Positions 20,578 to 29,986 of a DNA stretch of 64,000 nt are shown here, piece by piece. The stretch is from Thermococcus paralvinellae (lineage in GTDB: Archaea; Methanobacteriota_B; Thermococci; Thermococcales; Thermococcaceae): assembly GCF_000517445.1 (NCBI RefSeq), contig NZ_CP006965.1:186001-250000 (forward strand), read 5' to 3'. The notes beneath the pieces are model-generated. The model was not told where the DNA came from. It made no database searches and saw only the letters and a list, made by a program, of their open reading frames with translations. Every line of letters starts with the position of its first letter. Positions within the stretch are counted from its first letter, which is position 1. A program made the position numbers and the translations under genes.

Positions 20578-21168
20578 ATGCCGTTTGTAGTTATGATTAC
20601 AGGCATTCCGGGAGTGGGTAAAAGCACTATTACGAGACTGGCTCTAAAGAGAACACGGGCTAAATTTAGGCTTGTCAACTTTGGTGACTTAATGTTTGAA
20701 GAAGCAGTAAAGCTGGGTTGGGTCAAGCATAGGGATGAGATGAGAAGATTAGATCTGTCGAAGCAGAGAATTCTCCAGCAAAAAGCTGCAGAAAAAATCG
20801 CTGAAATAGCTAAAAAGGAACCTGTTCTTTTAGATACTCATGCAACAATTAGGACCCCCCTTGGTTACCTGCTTGGATTTCCAAGAAAGGTCATTGAAAC
20901 TATCAATCCAAATTTCATCGTAATAATTGAAGCGACTCCAAGCGAAATCCTTGGAAGAAGATTAAGGGATTTGAAAAGAGATAGAGACGTTGAAACTGAA
21001 GAACAGATTCAGAGACATCAAGATTTAAATAGGGCTGCAGCAATAAGTTATGCAATTCATTCCAATGCACTTATAAAGATAATTGAGAATCATGAAGATA
21101 AAGGTTTGGAAGAGGCTGTTAATGAACTTGTAAAAATACTTGATCTGGCGGTGGAGGAATATGCTTGA
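20578..21168 (+). CDS. adkA: Archaeal-type adenylate kinase
   Basis: Converts AMP + ATP to 2 ADP. N-terminal Walker A loop GIPGVGKST (residues 8-16), and the [17 protein letters not shown] segment typical of the archaeal AdkA family rather than the bacterial Adk. 196 aa. Directly downstream of secY, as in many archaeal and bacterial operons. Overlaps the next gene by 8 bases. Confidence 0.95.
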   Translation: MPFVVMITGIPGVGKSTITRLALKRTRAKFRLVNFGDLMFEEAVKLGWVKHRDEMRRLDLSKQRILQQKAAEKIAEIAKKEPVLLDTHATIRTPLGYLLGFPRKVIETINPNFIVIIEATPSEILGRRLRDLKRDRDVETEEQIQRHQDLNRAAAISYAIHSNALIKIIENHEDKGLEEAVNELVKILDLAVEEYA

Positions 21169-21682
21169 GCCGATATATGCTGTGTTGGACAAAATATTTG
21201 GGCCATTATTAGTGTCAACTCATCCATTATGGGTAGTGACAATTTCAGGCATAATACTAGGTTCGTTCTTCACATTAGTGAACTATTTCCTAGTTGACCA
21301 GGAAAAGATGAAAAGACTTCAAAAGCTAAGTAAAGAATTCCAAAAAGAGTGGAAGGAAGCGCAGAAAGCAGGAGATGAGAAAAAGCTTAGAAAGCTTCAA
21401 CAAAAACAGATGGAGCTCTTGAGACTCCAAAATGAGGTTATGAAGGATACATTCTTTAAGCCTATGCTGGTAACAATGCCAGTGTTTATAATTTTCTTTA
21501 ACTGGATGAGAAGATGGTATCTTGAGGTAGTTGTCGTAAAGCTGCCATTCAACTTTTTCCTAGCCGACTTTTTCCACAAGGCATCCTCTCTTCATGCAAA
21601 TGAACTCGGTTATATTGGATGGTACATCCTGACTTCAATGGTAGTAGGACAAGTTTTAAGAAAGGTATTGGACATGGCTTAG
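21161..21682 (+). CDS. EMC3/TMCO1/Oxa1-like membrane insertase (DUF106)
   Basis: 173-aa membrane protein of the Oxa1 superfamily: one hydrophobic segment near residues 20-45, a charged coiled region ([21 protein letters not shown]), then two further hydrophobic segments. This matches archaeal DUF106 proteins, homologous to eukaryotic EMC3 and TMCO1 and to YidC, which help insert membrane proteins beside SecY. ATG 21161 chosen because GGTGGAGG stands just before; the frame extends to 21140 within adkA. Confidence 0.9.
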   Translation: MLEPIYAVLDKIFGPLLVSTHPLWVVTISGIILGSFFTLVNYFLVDQEKMKRLQKLSKEFQKEWKEAQKAGDEKKLRKLQQKQMELLRLQNEVMKDTFFKPMLVTMPVFIIFFNWMRRWYLEVVVVKLPFNFFLADFFHKASSLHANELGYIGWYILTSMVVGQVLRKVLDMA

Positions 21683-21729
21683 TTAAGTTTAAAAATGCTG
21701 AACAAAAATGCTAAGCGAGGTGGAGAAAA

Positions 21730-21999
21730 ATGAAACCAATGTATAGGTCAAGGTCATGGAGAAGGAAATACGTTAGAACTCCCGGAGGAAGGACTGTCAT
21801 ACACTTTGAGAGAAGAAAGCCAAAGATTGCTCACTGTGCAATGTGTGGAAGACCACTCAATGGCATTCCAAGGGGAAGACCGAGTGAAATGAGAAAGTTG
21901 CCAAAGACCAAGAAAAGACCAGAGAGACCATTGCCACATCTTTGCCCAAGCTGCATGCGTAAGGTTATGAAAGCCCAGGTTAGGGCACAAATTTCCTGA
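21730..21999 (+). CDS. rpl34e: Ribosomal protein L34e (eL34)
   Basis: 89-aa zinc-containing large-subunit protein: [22 protein letters not shown] and CPSC near the C-terminus. GAGGTGG before the ATG. Confidence 0.97.
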   Translation: MKPMYRSRSWRRKYVRTPGGRTVIHFERRKPKIAHCAMCGRPLNGIPRGRPSEMRKLPKTKKRPERPLPHLCPSCMRKVMKAQVRAQIS

Positions 22000-22027
22000 T
22001 TTCTAAAAATTTTATTGAGTGGTTGAA

Positions 22028-22597
22028 ATGCCAAAAAGCTGTCTAGTGATAACAGTAAGCGGTTTAGCAGGTTCAGGAACTACAACTTTATGCCGCAATA
22101 TTGCCAGACATTATGGATTTAAGCATATTTATGCTGGTTTAATTTTCAGACAGATGGCCAGAGAAATGGGCATGACTTTGCAGGAGTTTCAGAAATATGC
22201 TGAGCTTCATCCAGAGATTGACAGAGAAGTTGATAAGAGGCAGATTGAGGCCGCTAAGGAGTGCAATGTTGTTATTGAGGGCCGCTTGGCTGGATGGATG
22301 GTCAGGAATGCTGATCTTAAAATCTGGCTCGATGCCCCAATAAAAGTTAGAGCTGAAAGGGTTGCAAGGAGAGAGGGCATTAGTGTTGAGGAAGCATTTA
22401 TGCAGATTGCCGAGAGAGAAAAGCAGAATAGGAAAAGATATTTAAACCTTTATGGTATTGACATCAACGACCTTTCGATTTATGATTTAGTTATAAACAC
22501 TTCGAAATGGTCGCCCGATGGGGTCTTCGCTATTGTGAAGGCCGCCATCGACCACCTGTACCCCGATGGCGACACGGGGTTTAGGAAGAAAAAATGA
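22028..22597 (+). CDS. cmk: Cytidylate kinase
   Basis: Phosphorylates CMP/dCMP. Walker A loop GLAGSGTTTL at about residue 12, and the later EGRLAGWM and KIWLDAPIKVRAERVARREG segments fit archaeal Cmk. ATG 22028; GTG 22019 is in frame but lies in the GAGTGG site. The 3' end (22500-22580) is richer in GC than the rest. Confidence 0.94.
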   Translation: MPKSCLVITVSGLAGSGTTTLCRNIARHYGFKHIYAGLIFRQMAREMGMTLQEFQKYAELHPEIDREVDKRQIEAAKECNVVIEGRLAGWMVRNADLKIWLDAPIKVRAERVARREGISVEEAFMQIAEREKQNRKRYLNLYGIDINDLSIYDLVINTSKWSPDGVFAIVKAAIDHLYPDGDTGFRKKK

Positions 22598-22610
22598 GGG
22601 GGTGGGATGA

Positions 22611-22862
22611 ATGCCAGCAATTGATATAGGAAGAATAGCTGTTGTTATTGCCGGAAGAAGAGCTGGACAAAAGGTTGTTGTAGTTGATATAATTGACAAG
22701 AACTTCGTCCTCGTTACTGGAGCAGGCTTGAACAAGGTTAAGAGAAGAAGAATGAACATAAAGCACATCGAGCCACTTCCAGAGAAGATTAACATCCCAA
22801 GAGGAGCAAGTGACGAGGAAGTTAAGGCTGCTCTGGAGCAAGCTGGAATCAGCTTGGCTTGA
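22611..22862 (+). CDS. rpl14e: Ribosomal protein L14e (eL14)
   Basis: 83-aa KOW-fold protein: [26 protein letters not shown] and [14 protein letters not shown]. Its last four codons and stop form one arm and loop of a strong hairpin terminator. Confidence 0.97.
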   Translation: MPAIDIGRIAVVIAGRRAGQKVVVVDIIDKNFVLVTGAGLNKVKRRRMNIKHIEPLPEKINIPRGASDEEVKAALEQAGISLA

Positions 22863-22892
22863 AGCTAAGCCAAGCTTTTTGACTTCTTTTTT
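22851..22892 (+). terminator. Hairpin plus T-run terminator after L14e
   Basis: AGCTTGGCTT (22851-22860) and AAGCCAAGCT (22867-22876) form a perfect 10-bp stem with a 6-base loop containing the stop codon, followed by TTTT, GAC and TTCTTTTTTC. This looks like a bacterial intrinsic terminator; Thermococcales terminators are usually plain T-runs. Confidence 0.65.
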
Positions 22893-22917
22893 CTAATTCT
22901 TAACTTAGGTGAAATTT

Positions 22918-23625
22918 ATGAAAAATGCACTTGTTACTGGGGCTTCCGGTGGAATTGGAAAGTTAATTGTAAAAAGATTGATTGAACAGGATTATTTTGT
23001 TATTGGAGTTGGCAGGAATGAAAAAACCCTGAGAGAGCTTAGCTCACTTGAAAATTTTGACTACATTATTATGGATTTAAGTGAAAAGGGAGCGGCAAAG
23101 AGGATTAGAAAGGCGCTGGAACAAAGGAGTATTGGAAGGCTTAACCTTCTCATTAACAACGCGGGCTTTGCTATAGCTAAACCTCTCCTTGAGCAAAATG
23201 AGGAAGAACTCGAGAAACTTTTCAAGGTAAATGTAATAGCCCCAATTGTGCTTACGAAGGAGCTTCTGGACATGATCCCCAGAGGTGGGAAAGTCGTGTT
23301 TGTTATAAGTGCTGCAGCATTTGTTAACACCGTAGAGCTGCCATCTTATGGAGCTGCAAAAGCTTCTCTCCACTATATGGTTGTTAATCTTGAAAAAGAG
23401 TTGAAAGAAAAAGATGTTCATATAATTAAGGTGTATCCGAGACAAGTAGCAACTCCTTTCTGGCATGGAAAAGTCCCTAAAGGTTCTGTCAGCCCAGAAG
23501 AAGTTGCAGACGTAATTTTAAAAGCTATTAAGAAAAACAAAAGCGAAGTGTTTGTCCCTGCTTACGTCAAGCTCGTTAAGTATCTCCCAAGATGGCCAGC
23601 GTTTGATTATAAGTTTAAATTCTGA
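22918..23625 (+). CDS. Short-chain dehydrogenase/reductase (SDR)
   Basis: 235 aa NAD(P)-dependent oxidoreductase of the classical SDR type: TGASGGIGK cofactor motif near residue 7, NNAG at about residue 80, and catalytic S-Y-x-x-x-K (SYGAAKASL). Substrate unknown; the overall style is that of SDRs acting on lipids or sugars. ATG 22918 after TTAGGTG. It lies between the L14e terminator and cbf5 and has its own short leader, so it looks like an insertion into the ribosomal block. Confidence 0.88.
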   Translation: MKNALVTGASGGIGKLIVKRLIEQDYFVIGVGRNEKTLRELSSLENFDYIIMDLSEKGAAKRIRKALEQRSIGRLNLLINNAGFAIAKPLLEQNEEELEKLFKVNVIAPIVLTKELLDMIPRGGKVVFVISAAAFVNTVELPSYGAAKASLHYMVVNLEKELKEKDVHIIKVYPRQVATPFWHGKVPKGSVSPEEVADVILKAIKKNKSEVFVPAYVKLVKYLPRWPAFDYKFKF

Positions 23626-23632
23626 GGGCAGA

Positions 23633-23640
23633 TTTATAAA
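23633..23640 (+). promoter_or_regulatory. TATA box of cbf5
   Basis: TTTATAAA-type element right after the SDR stop, about 50 bases upstream of the cbf5 ATG. Confidence 0.5.
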
Positions 23641-23685
23641 GCAAAATTCTGAGATTCTTACATGGCAATCATTTAGGTGATACTC

Positions 23686-24690
23686 ATGGCGAGAGATGAA
23701 GTTAGAAGAATCCTTCCTGCAGACATCAAGAGGGAAGTGTTAATCAAAGATGAAAAAGCTGAGACCAATCCAAAGTGGGGCTTTCCGCCCGAGAAGAGGC
23801 CAATGGAAATGCACATGCAGTTTGGCATAATCAATCTCGATAAGCCTCCGGGACCTACAAGCCACGAGGTTGTAGCATGGATTAAAAAGCTCTTTAACTT
23901 AAAGAAAGCGGGTCATGGAGGAACACTTGATCCAAAGGTTAGTGGTGTTTTACCGGTTGCCCTTGAGAAAGCAACTCGTGTAGTTCAGGCTTTGCTCCCA
24001 GCTGGAAAGGAGTATGTAGCTTTAATGCATCTTCATGGTGATGTTCCAGAGGATAAGATCTACAGAGTTATGAAGGAGTTTGAGGGGGAAATCATCCAGA
24101 GGCCTCCTCTAAGAAGTGCCGTTAAAAGGAGGTTGAGGACGAGAAAAGTGTACTACATTGAAATTCTGGAAATTGATGGTAAAGATGTTCTCTTCAGAGT
24201 TGGCGTTGAGGCTGGGACTTACATACGTTCACTTATTCACCATATTGGGCTAGCTTTGGGAGTCGGTGCTCACATGGCCGAGCTGAGAAGAACGAGAAGC
24301 GGACCGTTTAAGGAGGATGAAACTTTAGTGACTTTGCATGACTTAGTTGACTACTATCACTTCTGGAAGGAAGATGGAATTGAGGAATACTTCAGGAAAG
24401 CAATCCAGCCGATGGAGAAGGCAGTGGAGCATCTGCCGAAGGTCTGGATTAGGGATTCAGCAGTTGCCGCTGTGACTTATGGTGCTGATTTAGCAGTTCC
24501 TGGAATTGTTAAGGTGCATGCTGGCATAAAGAAAGGAGATTTAGTTGCTATAATGACACTCAAGGATGAACTTGTTGCGTTAGGAAAAGCTATGATGACA
24601 AGCCAAGAGATGCTCAACAAGAGCAAGGGAATAGCTGTTGATGTCGAAAAGGTGTTCATGCCGAGGGATTGGTATCCGAAGATGTGGTGA
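23686..24690 (+). CDS. cbf5: tRNA/rRNA pseudouridine synthase Cbf5 (TruB family)
   Basis: Catalytic subunit of H/ACA ribonucleoprotein; also makes psi55 in tRNA. Catalytic motif HGGTLDPKVSGVL (Asp at about residue 85), TruB core, and a C-terminal PUA domain (from about AVTYGADLAVPGIVKVHAGIKKGD). 334 aa from ATG 23686 (GGTGATACTC before it). Normal for archaea. Confidence 0.97.
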   Translation: MARDEVRRILPADIKREVLIKDEKAETNPKWGFPPEKRPMEMHMQFGIINLDKPPGPTSHEVVAWIKKLFNLKKAGHGGTLDPKVSGVLPVALEKATRVVQALLPAGKEYVALMHLHGDVPEDKIYRVMKEFEGEIIQRPPLRSAVKRRLRTRKVYYIEILEIDGKDVLFRVGVEAGTYIRSLIHHIGLALGVGAHMAELRRTRSGPFKEDETLVTLHDLVDYYHFWKEDGIEEYFRKAIQPMEKAVEHLPKVWIRDSAVAAVTYGADLAVPGIVKVHAGIKKGDLVAIMTLKDELVALGKAMMTSQEMLNKSKGIAVDVEKVFMPRDWYPKMW

Positions 24691-24898
24691 TTGTGGGCTT
24701 TTCATAGACTTCTTTTTCCACTGTTGCGCTCATTTAGATATCGCTTTACTCCCTCTTAATATAGTCCAAATAGGCTAGTGAAACTATGGTTGGAATACCT
24801 CAATTCTACAAAAAAGCGGAAATAATTACGTTTGGTAAAAGGAAAGGTTATAAGGGATTGAACATTAATTTTAGTGACCACTATGGAGATGTGGTAAT
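24691..24898. other. Gap after cbf5
   Basis: 208 bases. A T-rich run after cbf5 may end transcription. AAGGTTATAAGG at about 24844-24855 is a TATA candidate for the decayed membrane gene. Nothing else seen. Confidence 0.4.
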
Positions 24899-25164
24899 AT
24901 GATGTCATGGGACAAACTAGGAGTCTATGCTGGTATGTTTATTGGCTCATTGTATTTTCTTTTCCTTTTAGTGTATCAGAAGAGGATAAGTAGAAAGCAT
25001 TGGCTCTTAAATATTGAAATAGCGTTGTTTGTTTTGTCCATAAGCATTGCAAATTATATGTCTCTTCGGGATATACAGGGGCAACTGTCTCTGGAGCTCT
25101 GTCTTGGGCATGGTTAATCATCATAGCTTTGACCACGCTGTATGTAGTTAAATCTGGACATTGA
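24899..25164 (+). pseudogene. Small membrane protein gene with a single-base frameshift
   Basis: ATG 24899 (GGAGATGTGG before it) starts a frame with two hydrophobic segments (YAGMFIGSLYFLFLLVYQ and WLLNIEIALFVLSISIANYM) that then runs into a polar tail and stops at 25117. In the -1 frame from 25069 the sequence continues as GYTGATVSGALSWAWLIIIA, a third hydrophobic segment, stopping at 25164. One missing G in the GGG at 25068-25070 explains this. Family not recognised; it could be decayed or a sequencing slip. Confidence 0.5.
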
Positions 25165-25430
25165 CAGAGGGATAAGTTCGTGTCTCTCAAAAATGTCTCC
25201 CCTCATAGATAGTTGTTGGGGTGGTCGCTAGCTTTCTGGATCTCTTCATAATATCTCGACTCTGGGGTGAAGGCCAGTTTCCATTAGTTGCATACGTTGG
25301 ATTCTTTAGGGGATGGATAATAATTGGAACACATTGTCTCATAGGAGGCAGGGACGAGTCAGTGAATCACAATAGCTATTGGTATAACGTTAGAGCCATC
25401 TTTTTAAACCTTCTCAGCGAATCTTCAACT
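25165..25430. other. Region without an intact gene, possible remnant
   Basis: The frame of the downstream methyltransferase is open here from 25221 and reads partly hydrophobic sequence (FLDLFIISRLW, YVGFFRGWIIIG) but has no ribosome-binding site and no family resemblance. It may be a remnant of a second membrane gene. A TATA-like TTTTTAAACC at about 25401-25410 is the probable promoter of the methyltransferase. Confidence 0.4.
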
Positions 25431-26018
25431 ATGAGCCACTACTACTCCGAAAATCCCAATGTTCCACTAAAAACTAAGACAATTGAGGTATTTATTAGAG
25501 GACAGTATTTTAAGTTCATCACAGCGAGCGGAGTCTTCTCTTTCGGGAAATATGATGAGGGTACTCGATTATTGGTTGAAAATGCTATCCTTGAAAAAGA
25601 TTGGCGTGTTTTGGATTTGGGCTGTGGGTATGGTGCAATTGGCATTGTGGTGGCTAAATTTGTTGATTACGTTGTGATGACTGACATTAACAGGAGAGCA
25701 ATAAGCATAGCAAAGAAAAACTTAAAAATCAACAATGTGAAGAATGCCGAGGTTAGATGGGGTAACCTTTATGAACCCGTCAAAGGAGAAAAGTTTCACA
25801 GCATAATTACAAACCCACCAGTGCATGCCGGCAAGGAAGTTTTAAGAGAAATAGTTATAAATGCTCCCAAGCATCTCTACGATGGAGGTCTGCTCCAGCT
25901 GGTGATAAGAACTAATCAGGGCGCAAAGTTTATTAAAGCCCTAATGGAGCAAACCTTTAAAGATGTGAGAGAATTAGCTAAAGGAAGTGGCTATAGGGTG
26001 TATGCCGGGATCGCCTAG
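25431..26018 (+). CDS. Class I SAM methyltransferase, RsmC-like
   Basis: 195 aa from ATG 25431 (MSHYYSENPNVP), nearly leaderless given the TATA at 25401. SAM motif LDLGCGYGAIGI at about residue 62 and catalytic NPPVHAGK at about residue 127 match RsmC / MJ0882-type enzymes that make N2-methylguanosine in RNA. The frame extends upstream to 25221 but without conserved sequence. The TAG stop (26016-26018) is inside the tRNA-Ser gene, so the last five codons are also tRNA acceptor and D-arm sequence. Confidence 0.88.
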   Translation: MSHYYSENPNVPLKTKTIEVFIRGQYFKFITASGVFSFGKYDEGTRLLVENAILEKDWRVLDLGCGYGAIGIVVAKFVDYVVMTDINRRAISIAKKNLKINNVKNAEVRWGNLYEPVKGEKFHSIITNPPVHAGKEVLREIVINAPKHLYDGGLLQLVIRTNQGAKFIKALMEQTFKDVRELAKGSGYRVYAGIA

Positions 26019-26090
26019 CCTGGGATGGCGCGGGCCTTGAGAGCCCGTGGGCGTTTGCCCGCCGGGGTTCAAATCCCCGTCCCGGCGCCA
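26004..26090 (+). tRNA. tRNA-Ser (UGA)
   Basis: Acceptor GCCGGGA pairs TCCCGGC; D arm GCC...GGC; anticodon stem CGGGC/GCCCG with loop CTTGAGA giving anticodon TGA; long variable arm; T arm CGGGG-TTCAAAT-CCCCG; discriminator G and encoded CCA. First 15 bases overlap the 3' end of the methyltransferase gene. Confidence 0.95.
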
Positions 26091-26091
26091 A

Positions 26092-26109
26092 AATCCTCTT
26101 TGAAGGATT
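26092..26109 (+). promoter_or_regulatory. Small inverted repeat between tRNA-Ser and S13
   Basis: AATCCT-CTTTGA-AGGATT directly after the tRNA CCA end. It may mark the 3' processing or a weak terminator; the S13 ribosome-binding site GGAGGTG follows at 26114-26120. Confidence 0.3.
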
Positions 26110-26129
26110 AATCTGGAGGTGTATTTATA

Positions 26130-26576
26130 ATGGCAGAATTTAGGCATATCGTCCGTGTTGCGGGAGTAGATTTGGATGGAAATAAACAGCTCAGATGGGC
26201 GCTCACAGGAATAAAAGGAATTGGCATAAACTTTGCAACAATGGTGTGCAGAGTTGCTGGATTAGACCCATTCCAGAAGGCAGGTTATCTAACAGACGAA
26301 CAAGTTAAGCTCATTGAGGAAATCCTTGAGGACCCAGTTAAGCATGGAATTCCACCCTGGGCAGTGAACAGACCAAAGGACTACGAGACTGGAAGAGATA
26401 TGCACCTCATTGGTGCAAAGCTTGTCATGGCATGGCGTGAGGACATCAACAGGCTCAGGAGAATTAGGGCATACAGAGGTATTAGACACGAGCTTGGCTT
26501 GCCATTAAGAGGACAGAGAACGAGATCGAACTTCAGAAGAGGAACAACAGTCGGTGTAAGAAGAAAGAAGAAGTGA
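26130..26576 (+). CDS. rps13: Ribosomal protein S13 (uS13)
   Basis: Head protein contacting tRNAs and L5. [26 protein letters not shown] and the C-terminal [20 protein letters not shown] are diagnostic. 148 aa; starts the alpha-type block S13-S4-S11-RpoD. Confidence 0.98.
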   Translation: MAEFRHIVRVAGVDLDGNKQLRWALTGIKGIGINFATMVCRVAGLDPFQKAGYLTDEQVKLIEEILEDPVKHGIPPWAVNRPKDYETGRDMHLIGAKLVMAWREDINRLRRIRAYRGIRHELGLPLRGQRTRSNFRRGTTVGVRRKKK

Positions 26577-26586
26577 GGTGATATAA

Positions 26587-27132
26587 ATGGGAGACCCTAA
26601 GAGACAAAGGAAGAAATACGAAACTCCCTCTCATCCATGGATTAAGGAGAGGCTTGACAGAGAGAGAGTTTTAGTAAAGAAGTATGCCCTCAAGAACAAG
26701 AAAGAGCTCTGGAAGCATGAGACTCAGCTTAAGGAGTTCAGAAGAAGAGCAAGAAGGCTGCTTGCAGCAAGAGGAAAGCAGGCAGAGATTGAAAGACAGC
26801 AACTGCTTCAGAGGTTGGCAAGACTTGGAATCCTTCCAGAAAATGCTGTGTTAGATGATGTTCTTTCACTTACGATTGAGGACATCTTAGAGAGAAGACT
26901 CCAGACGCTTGTCTACAGAAAAGGCCTTGCAAGGACAATCAAACAGGCAAGACAGTTAATTGTCCACGGTCACATCGAAGTCAATGGACAGATAATCAGA
27001 TCACCGAGCTACCTCGTCCTTAAAGAAGAGGAAGATGGTATAACTTACGCAAAGACATCACCTTTCGCTAAGGAATCACACCCTGAGAGAGTTGTTATTG
27101 AGCAAGCTAAGCAGGCGGGTGAGGCTCAATGA
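26587..27132 (+). CDS. rps4: Ribosomal protein S4 (uS4)
   Basis: Small-subunit assembly protein with an S4 domain ([32 protein letters not shown]). 181 aa, archaeal S9-like. Overlaps S11 (ATGA). Confidence 0.98.
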   Translation: MGDPKRQRKKYETPSHPWIKERLDRERVLVKKYALKNKKELWKHETQLKEFRRRARRLLAARGKQAEIERQQLLQRLARLGILPENAVLDDVLSLTIEDILERRLQTLVYRKGLARTIKQARQLIVHGHIEVNGQIIRSPSYLVLKEEEDGITYAKTSPFAKESHPERVVIEQAKQAGEAQ

Positions 27133-27539
27133 CTGAGGAGGTAAATATTAAGAAGAAGGAGAAATGGGGTGTTGCTCACATTTATTCCTCATACAACAAC
27201 ACCATAATTCACATAACCGACCTCACCGGTGCAGAGACAATTTCAAGATGGAGCGGTGGTATGGTTGTTAAGGCAGACAGAGATGAACCATCTCCATACG
27301 CAGCCATGATTGCCGCTAAGAGGGCAGCTGAAGAAGCTTTGGAAAAGGGTATTGTTGGTGTGCACATTAAAGTTAGAGCTCCTGGCGGAAGTAAGAGCAA
27401 GACCCCAGGACCAGGTGCTCAAGCTGCAATTAGAGCTTTAGCTAGAGCTGGTCTTAAGATCGGCCGTGTTGAAGACGTTACACCAATACCTCACGACGGT
27501 ACAAGGCCCAAGGGCGGCCGTAGGGGTAGAAGAGTTTAG
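27129..27539 (+). CDS. rps11: Ribosomal protein S11 (uS11)
   Basis: Platform protein. [23 protein letters not shown] and the C-terminal [19 protein letters not shown] are characteristic. 136 aa. Confidence 0.98.
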   Translation: MTEEVNIKKKEKWGVAHIYSSYNNTIIHITDLTGAETISRWSGGMVVKADRDEPSPYAAMIAAKRAAEEALEKGIVGVHIKVRAPGGSKSKTPGPGAQAAIRALARAGLKIGRVEDVTPIPHDGTRPKGGRRGRRV

Positions 27540-27572
27540 CTTTCTTTACAACTTCTTTTTTGGTGAGAAAAA

Positions 27573-28349
27573 ATGAAAATTAAAATTCTTGAAAAAAGGG
27601 AAGATGCGATTCGTTTTATCTTAGAAGGTGTTGATGCGGCTTTTGCAAATGCATTAAGGAGAGCAATAATTGGGGAAGTACCGACTTTTGCAATTGATGA
27701 GGTTGAGTTCTATGAAAACGATTCAGCTCTCTTTGACGAGATTATTGCTCACCGCTTAGCCATGATTCCTCTCACCACTCCACATGACAGATTTGAGCTT
27801 GATGCTCTTGAGCTTGATGAATATACAGTTACTTTAAGCTTAGAGGCTGAAGGACCAGGCATAGTTTACTCAGGTGATTTAAAGAGTGATGATCCTGATG
27901 TTAAGCCTGTGACACCAAACATACCAATTGTAAAACTAGCAGAAGGTCAAAAGTTGACCTTTAACGCTTATGCTAAGCTTGGAAGAGGAAAAGACCATGC
28001 AAAGTGGCAACCGGGATTTGCCTACTACAAGTATCTCACAAAGATCCATGTGAGTAAGGAAGTCCCAAACTGGGAGAAAATAAAGAAGCTGGCAAAGAAG
28101 AGAAAACTTCCCGTTGAGGAAACTGAAAATGAGTTTATCATCACAACGATCACAGCCTTCTATCTTCCAAGAGAATTTGAGCAATATATGGGTAACTTGA
28201 TTAGAGAAGAGATTGTGCCGAATACATTCGTATTCACAGTAGAAAGCAACGGAGAGCTCCCTGTTGAGGAAATGGTAAGCATAGCGCTCAAGATTTTGAT
28301 GAGAAAGAGCGATAAATTTATAAACGAGCTTCATAAATTAGCCGAATAG
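27573..28349 (+). CDS. rpoD: RNA polymerase subunit D (RpoD)
   Basis: Assembly-platform subunit (RPB3/alpha-like) that pairs with subunit L. N-terminal [20 protein letters not shown] dimer motif. 258 aa. There is no cysteine in the protein, so it cannot carry the ferredoxin-like Fe-S cluster found in RpoD of some other archaea. Confidence 0.97.
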   Translation: MKIKILEKREDAIRFILEGVDAAFANALRRAIIGEVPTFAIDEVEFYENDSALFDEIIAHRLAMIPLTTPHDRFELDALELDEYTVTLSLEAEGPGIVYSGDLKSDDPDVKPVTPNIPIVKLAEGQKLTFNAYAKLGRGKDHAKWQPGFAYYKYLTKIHVSKEVPNWEKIKKLAKKRKLPVEETENEFIITTITAFYLPREFEQYMGNLIREEIVPNTFVFTVESNGELPVEEMVSIALKILMRKSDKFINELHKLAE

Positions 28350-28356
28350 CTTTAGT

Positions 28357-28444
28357 GCGGGGGTTGCCGAGCCTGGTCAAAGGCGCGGGATTCAGGGTCC
28401 CGTCCCGTAGGGGTTCCGGGGTTCAAATCCCCGCCCCCGCACCA
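28357..28444 (+). tRNA. tRNA-Leu (CAG)
   Basis: Acceptor GCGGGGG pairs CCCCCGC; anticodon stem CGGGA/TCCCG with loop TTCAGGG giving anticodon CAG; long variable arm; T loop TTCAAAT; encoded CCA. Eight bases after rpoD, so probably cut from the ribosomal transcript. Confidence 0.95.
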
Positions 28445-28494
28445 TAATGATCACCCCGTCCCTCGGCGCGAGAAGGAATTAAGGAGGAATGCTC

Positions 28495-28857
28495 ATGAAG
28501 AGAACAGGCCCAACTGATATCAATTTGAGAAGGCTTATAAGGTATTTAAGGAAGAAGTCGAATGAGGAAGGAGTTAAGATATGGAAGGACATAGCTTGGC
28601 GTCTTGAAAGACCAAGAAGGCAGAGAGCTGAGGTAAACGTCAGCAAAATCAACAGATACACAAAGGATGGAGATGTTGTTATAGTTCCAGGAAGCGTTTT
28701 GGGTGCAGGAAATCTCGATCACAAAGTTATCGTTGCTGCATGGAAGTTCAGCGAGAAAGCTAGAGAAAAGATTATCAAAGCTGGTGGAGAGGCAATAACA
28801 ATTGAGGAACTAATCGAGAGAAATCCAAAGGGTAGTGGAGTAATCATAATGGAGTGA
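28495..28857 (+). CDS. rpl18e: Ribosomal protein L18e (eL18)
   Basis: 120 aa; [38 protein letters not shown] is diagnostic. ATG 28495 has AAGGAGG before it; ATG 28489 is in frame but too close to that site. A GC-rich CTCG-GCG-CGAG hairpin (28462-28472) lies in the gap after tRNA-Leu. Confidence 0.97.
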   Translation: MKRTGPTDINLRRLIRYLRKKSNEEGVKIWKDIAWRLERPRRQRAEVNVSKINRYTKDGDVVIVPGSVLGAGNLDHKVIVAAWKFSEKAREKIIKAGGEAITIEELIERNPKGSGVIIME

Positions 28858-28863
28858 TGAGCT

Positions 28864-29292
28864 ATGAGGATTATTAACGCTGAAGGTCTCATATTAGGAA
28901 GACTTGCATCAAAAGTTGCCAAGATGCTCCTTGAGGGAGAAGAGGTTATCATTGTCAATGCTGAAAAGGCTATAATCACAGGAAACAGAGAGGACATCTT
29001 TGCAAAGTACAAGCAGAGAACTGAGCTTAGAACAAGAACAAACCCAAGAAGAGGTCCATTTTATCCAAAGAGAAGCGACGAGATCGTTAGAAGAACAATC
29101 AGAGGAATGCTTCCATGGAAGACTGACAGAGGAAGGAAGGCTTTCAAGAGACTCAAAGTTTATGTCGGTGTTCCAAAGGAGTTTGAAGGAAAAGAGTTTG
29201 AGACAATAATGGAAGCACACATGTCAAGGCTTAAGACGCCCAAATATGTGACAGTTGGTGAGGTTGCAAAGTATTTGGGTGGAAAGTTCTGA
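28864..29292 (+). CDS. rpl13: Ribosomal protein L13 (uL13)
   Basis: 142 aa large-subunit protein. [29 protein letters not shown] and [16 protein letters not shown] identify it. Confidence 0.98.
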   Translation: MRIINAEGLILGRLASKVAKMLLEGEEVIIVNAEKAIITGNREDIFAKYKQRTELRTRTNPRRGPFYPKRSDEIVRRTIRGMLPWKTDRGRKAFKRLKVYVGVPKEFEGKEFETIMEAHMSRLKTPKYVTVGEVAKYLGGKF

Positions 29293-29302
29293 GGTGATAG
29301 TA

Positions 29303-29710
29303 ATGAGAGTTATTCAAACTGCTGGAAAGAGAAAGACTGCAATTGCGAGAGCAACAATTAGAGAAGGTAAGGGTAGAGTTAGGATCAACAACAAGCCAGT
29401 TGAAATTATCGAGCCTGAGATCGCAAGATTCACAATCCTCGAGCCACTCATCTTAGCTGGTGAGGAAATCGTCAGCAAAGTTGACATTGATGTCAAAGTG
29501 CAAGGCGGAGGATTCATGGGACAGGCCGAGGCTGCAAGAGTTGCAATTGCAAGGGCTTTAGTAGAGTGGACTGGAGACATGAATCTCAAGGAAAAGTTCA
29601 TGAAGTACGACAGAACAATGCTTGTCGGTGACAGCAGAAGAACTGAGCCACACAAGCCAAACAGGTCAACAAAAGGTCCAAGAGCAAAGAGACAAAAGAG
29701 CTATCGTTGA
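29303..29710 (+). CDS. rps9: Ribosomal protein S9 (uS9)
   Basis: 135 aa; [25 protein letters not shown] and the C-terminal [24 protein letters not shown] tail that contacts P-site tRNA. ATG 29303 after GAGGTGATAG; the frame extends into L13 but without sense. Confidence 0.98.
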   Translation: MRVIQTAGKRKTAIARATIREGKGRVRINNKPVEIIEPEIARFTILEPLILAGEEIVSKVDIDVKVQGGGFMGQAEAARVAIARALVEWTGDMNLKEKFMKYDRTMLVGDSRRTEPHKPNRSTKGPRAKRQKSYR

Positions 29711-29769
29711 ATTGGTTTGCTTTCCTTTAACACTTTAGTTTGGAGTTAAAACTTTAAAAGGTGATTTGG

Positions 29770-29967
29770 TTGATAGTTCCTGTGAGATGCTTTACATGTG
29801 GAAAGGTCATAGGTGATAAATACTACATCTTTAAAGAGCGCGTTGAGAAGGGTGAAGACCCTGAGAAAGTGCTCGATGACCTTGGATTGGAGAGATACTG
29901 CTGCAGAAGAATGCTCCTTACTCACGTTGAGTTAATTGACGACATCATGCAGTATAGAGTGTATTGA
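29770..29967 (+). CDS. rpoN: RNA polymerase subunit N (RpoN)
   Basis: 65-aa zinc-binding RPB10-like subunit. Start is TTG 29770 ([18 protein letters not shown]) with GGTGAT before it. Zinc ligands CFTCG and the CC pair in RYCCRRM are present. The GTG at 29761 in the same frame would add three residues and overlies the ribosome-binding site. Confidence 0.96.
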   Translation: MIVPVRCFTCGKVIGDKYYIFKERVEKGEDPEKVLDDLGLERYCCRRMLLTHVELIDDIMQYRVY

Positions 29968-29986
29968 AAAACTACATTTCTTTGGA

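Noticed and set aside
25221-25430. N-terminal extension of the RsmC-like methyltransferase
   Set aside because: The family start MSHYYSENP is at 25431 with a TATA box 20-30 bases upstream; the extension has unrelated, partly hydrophobic sequence.
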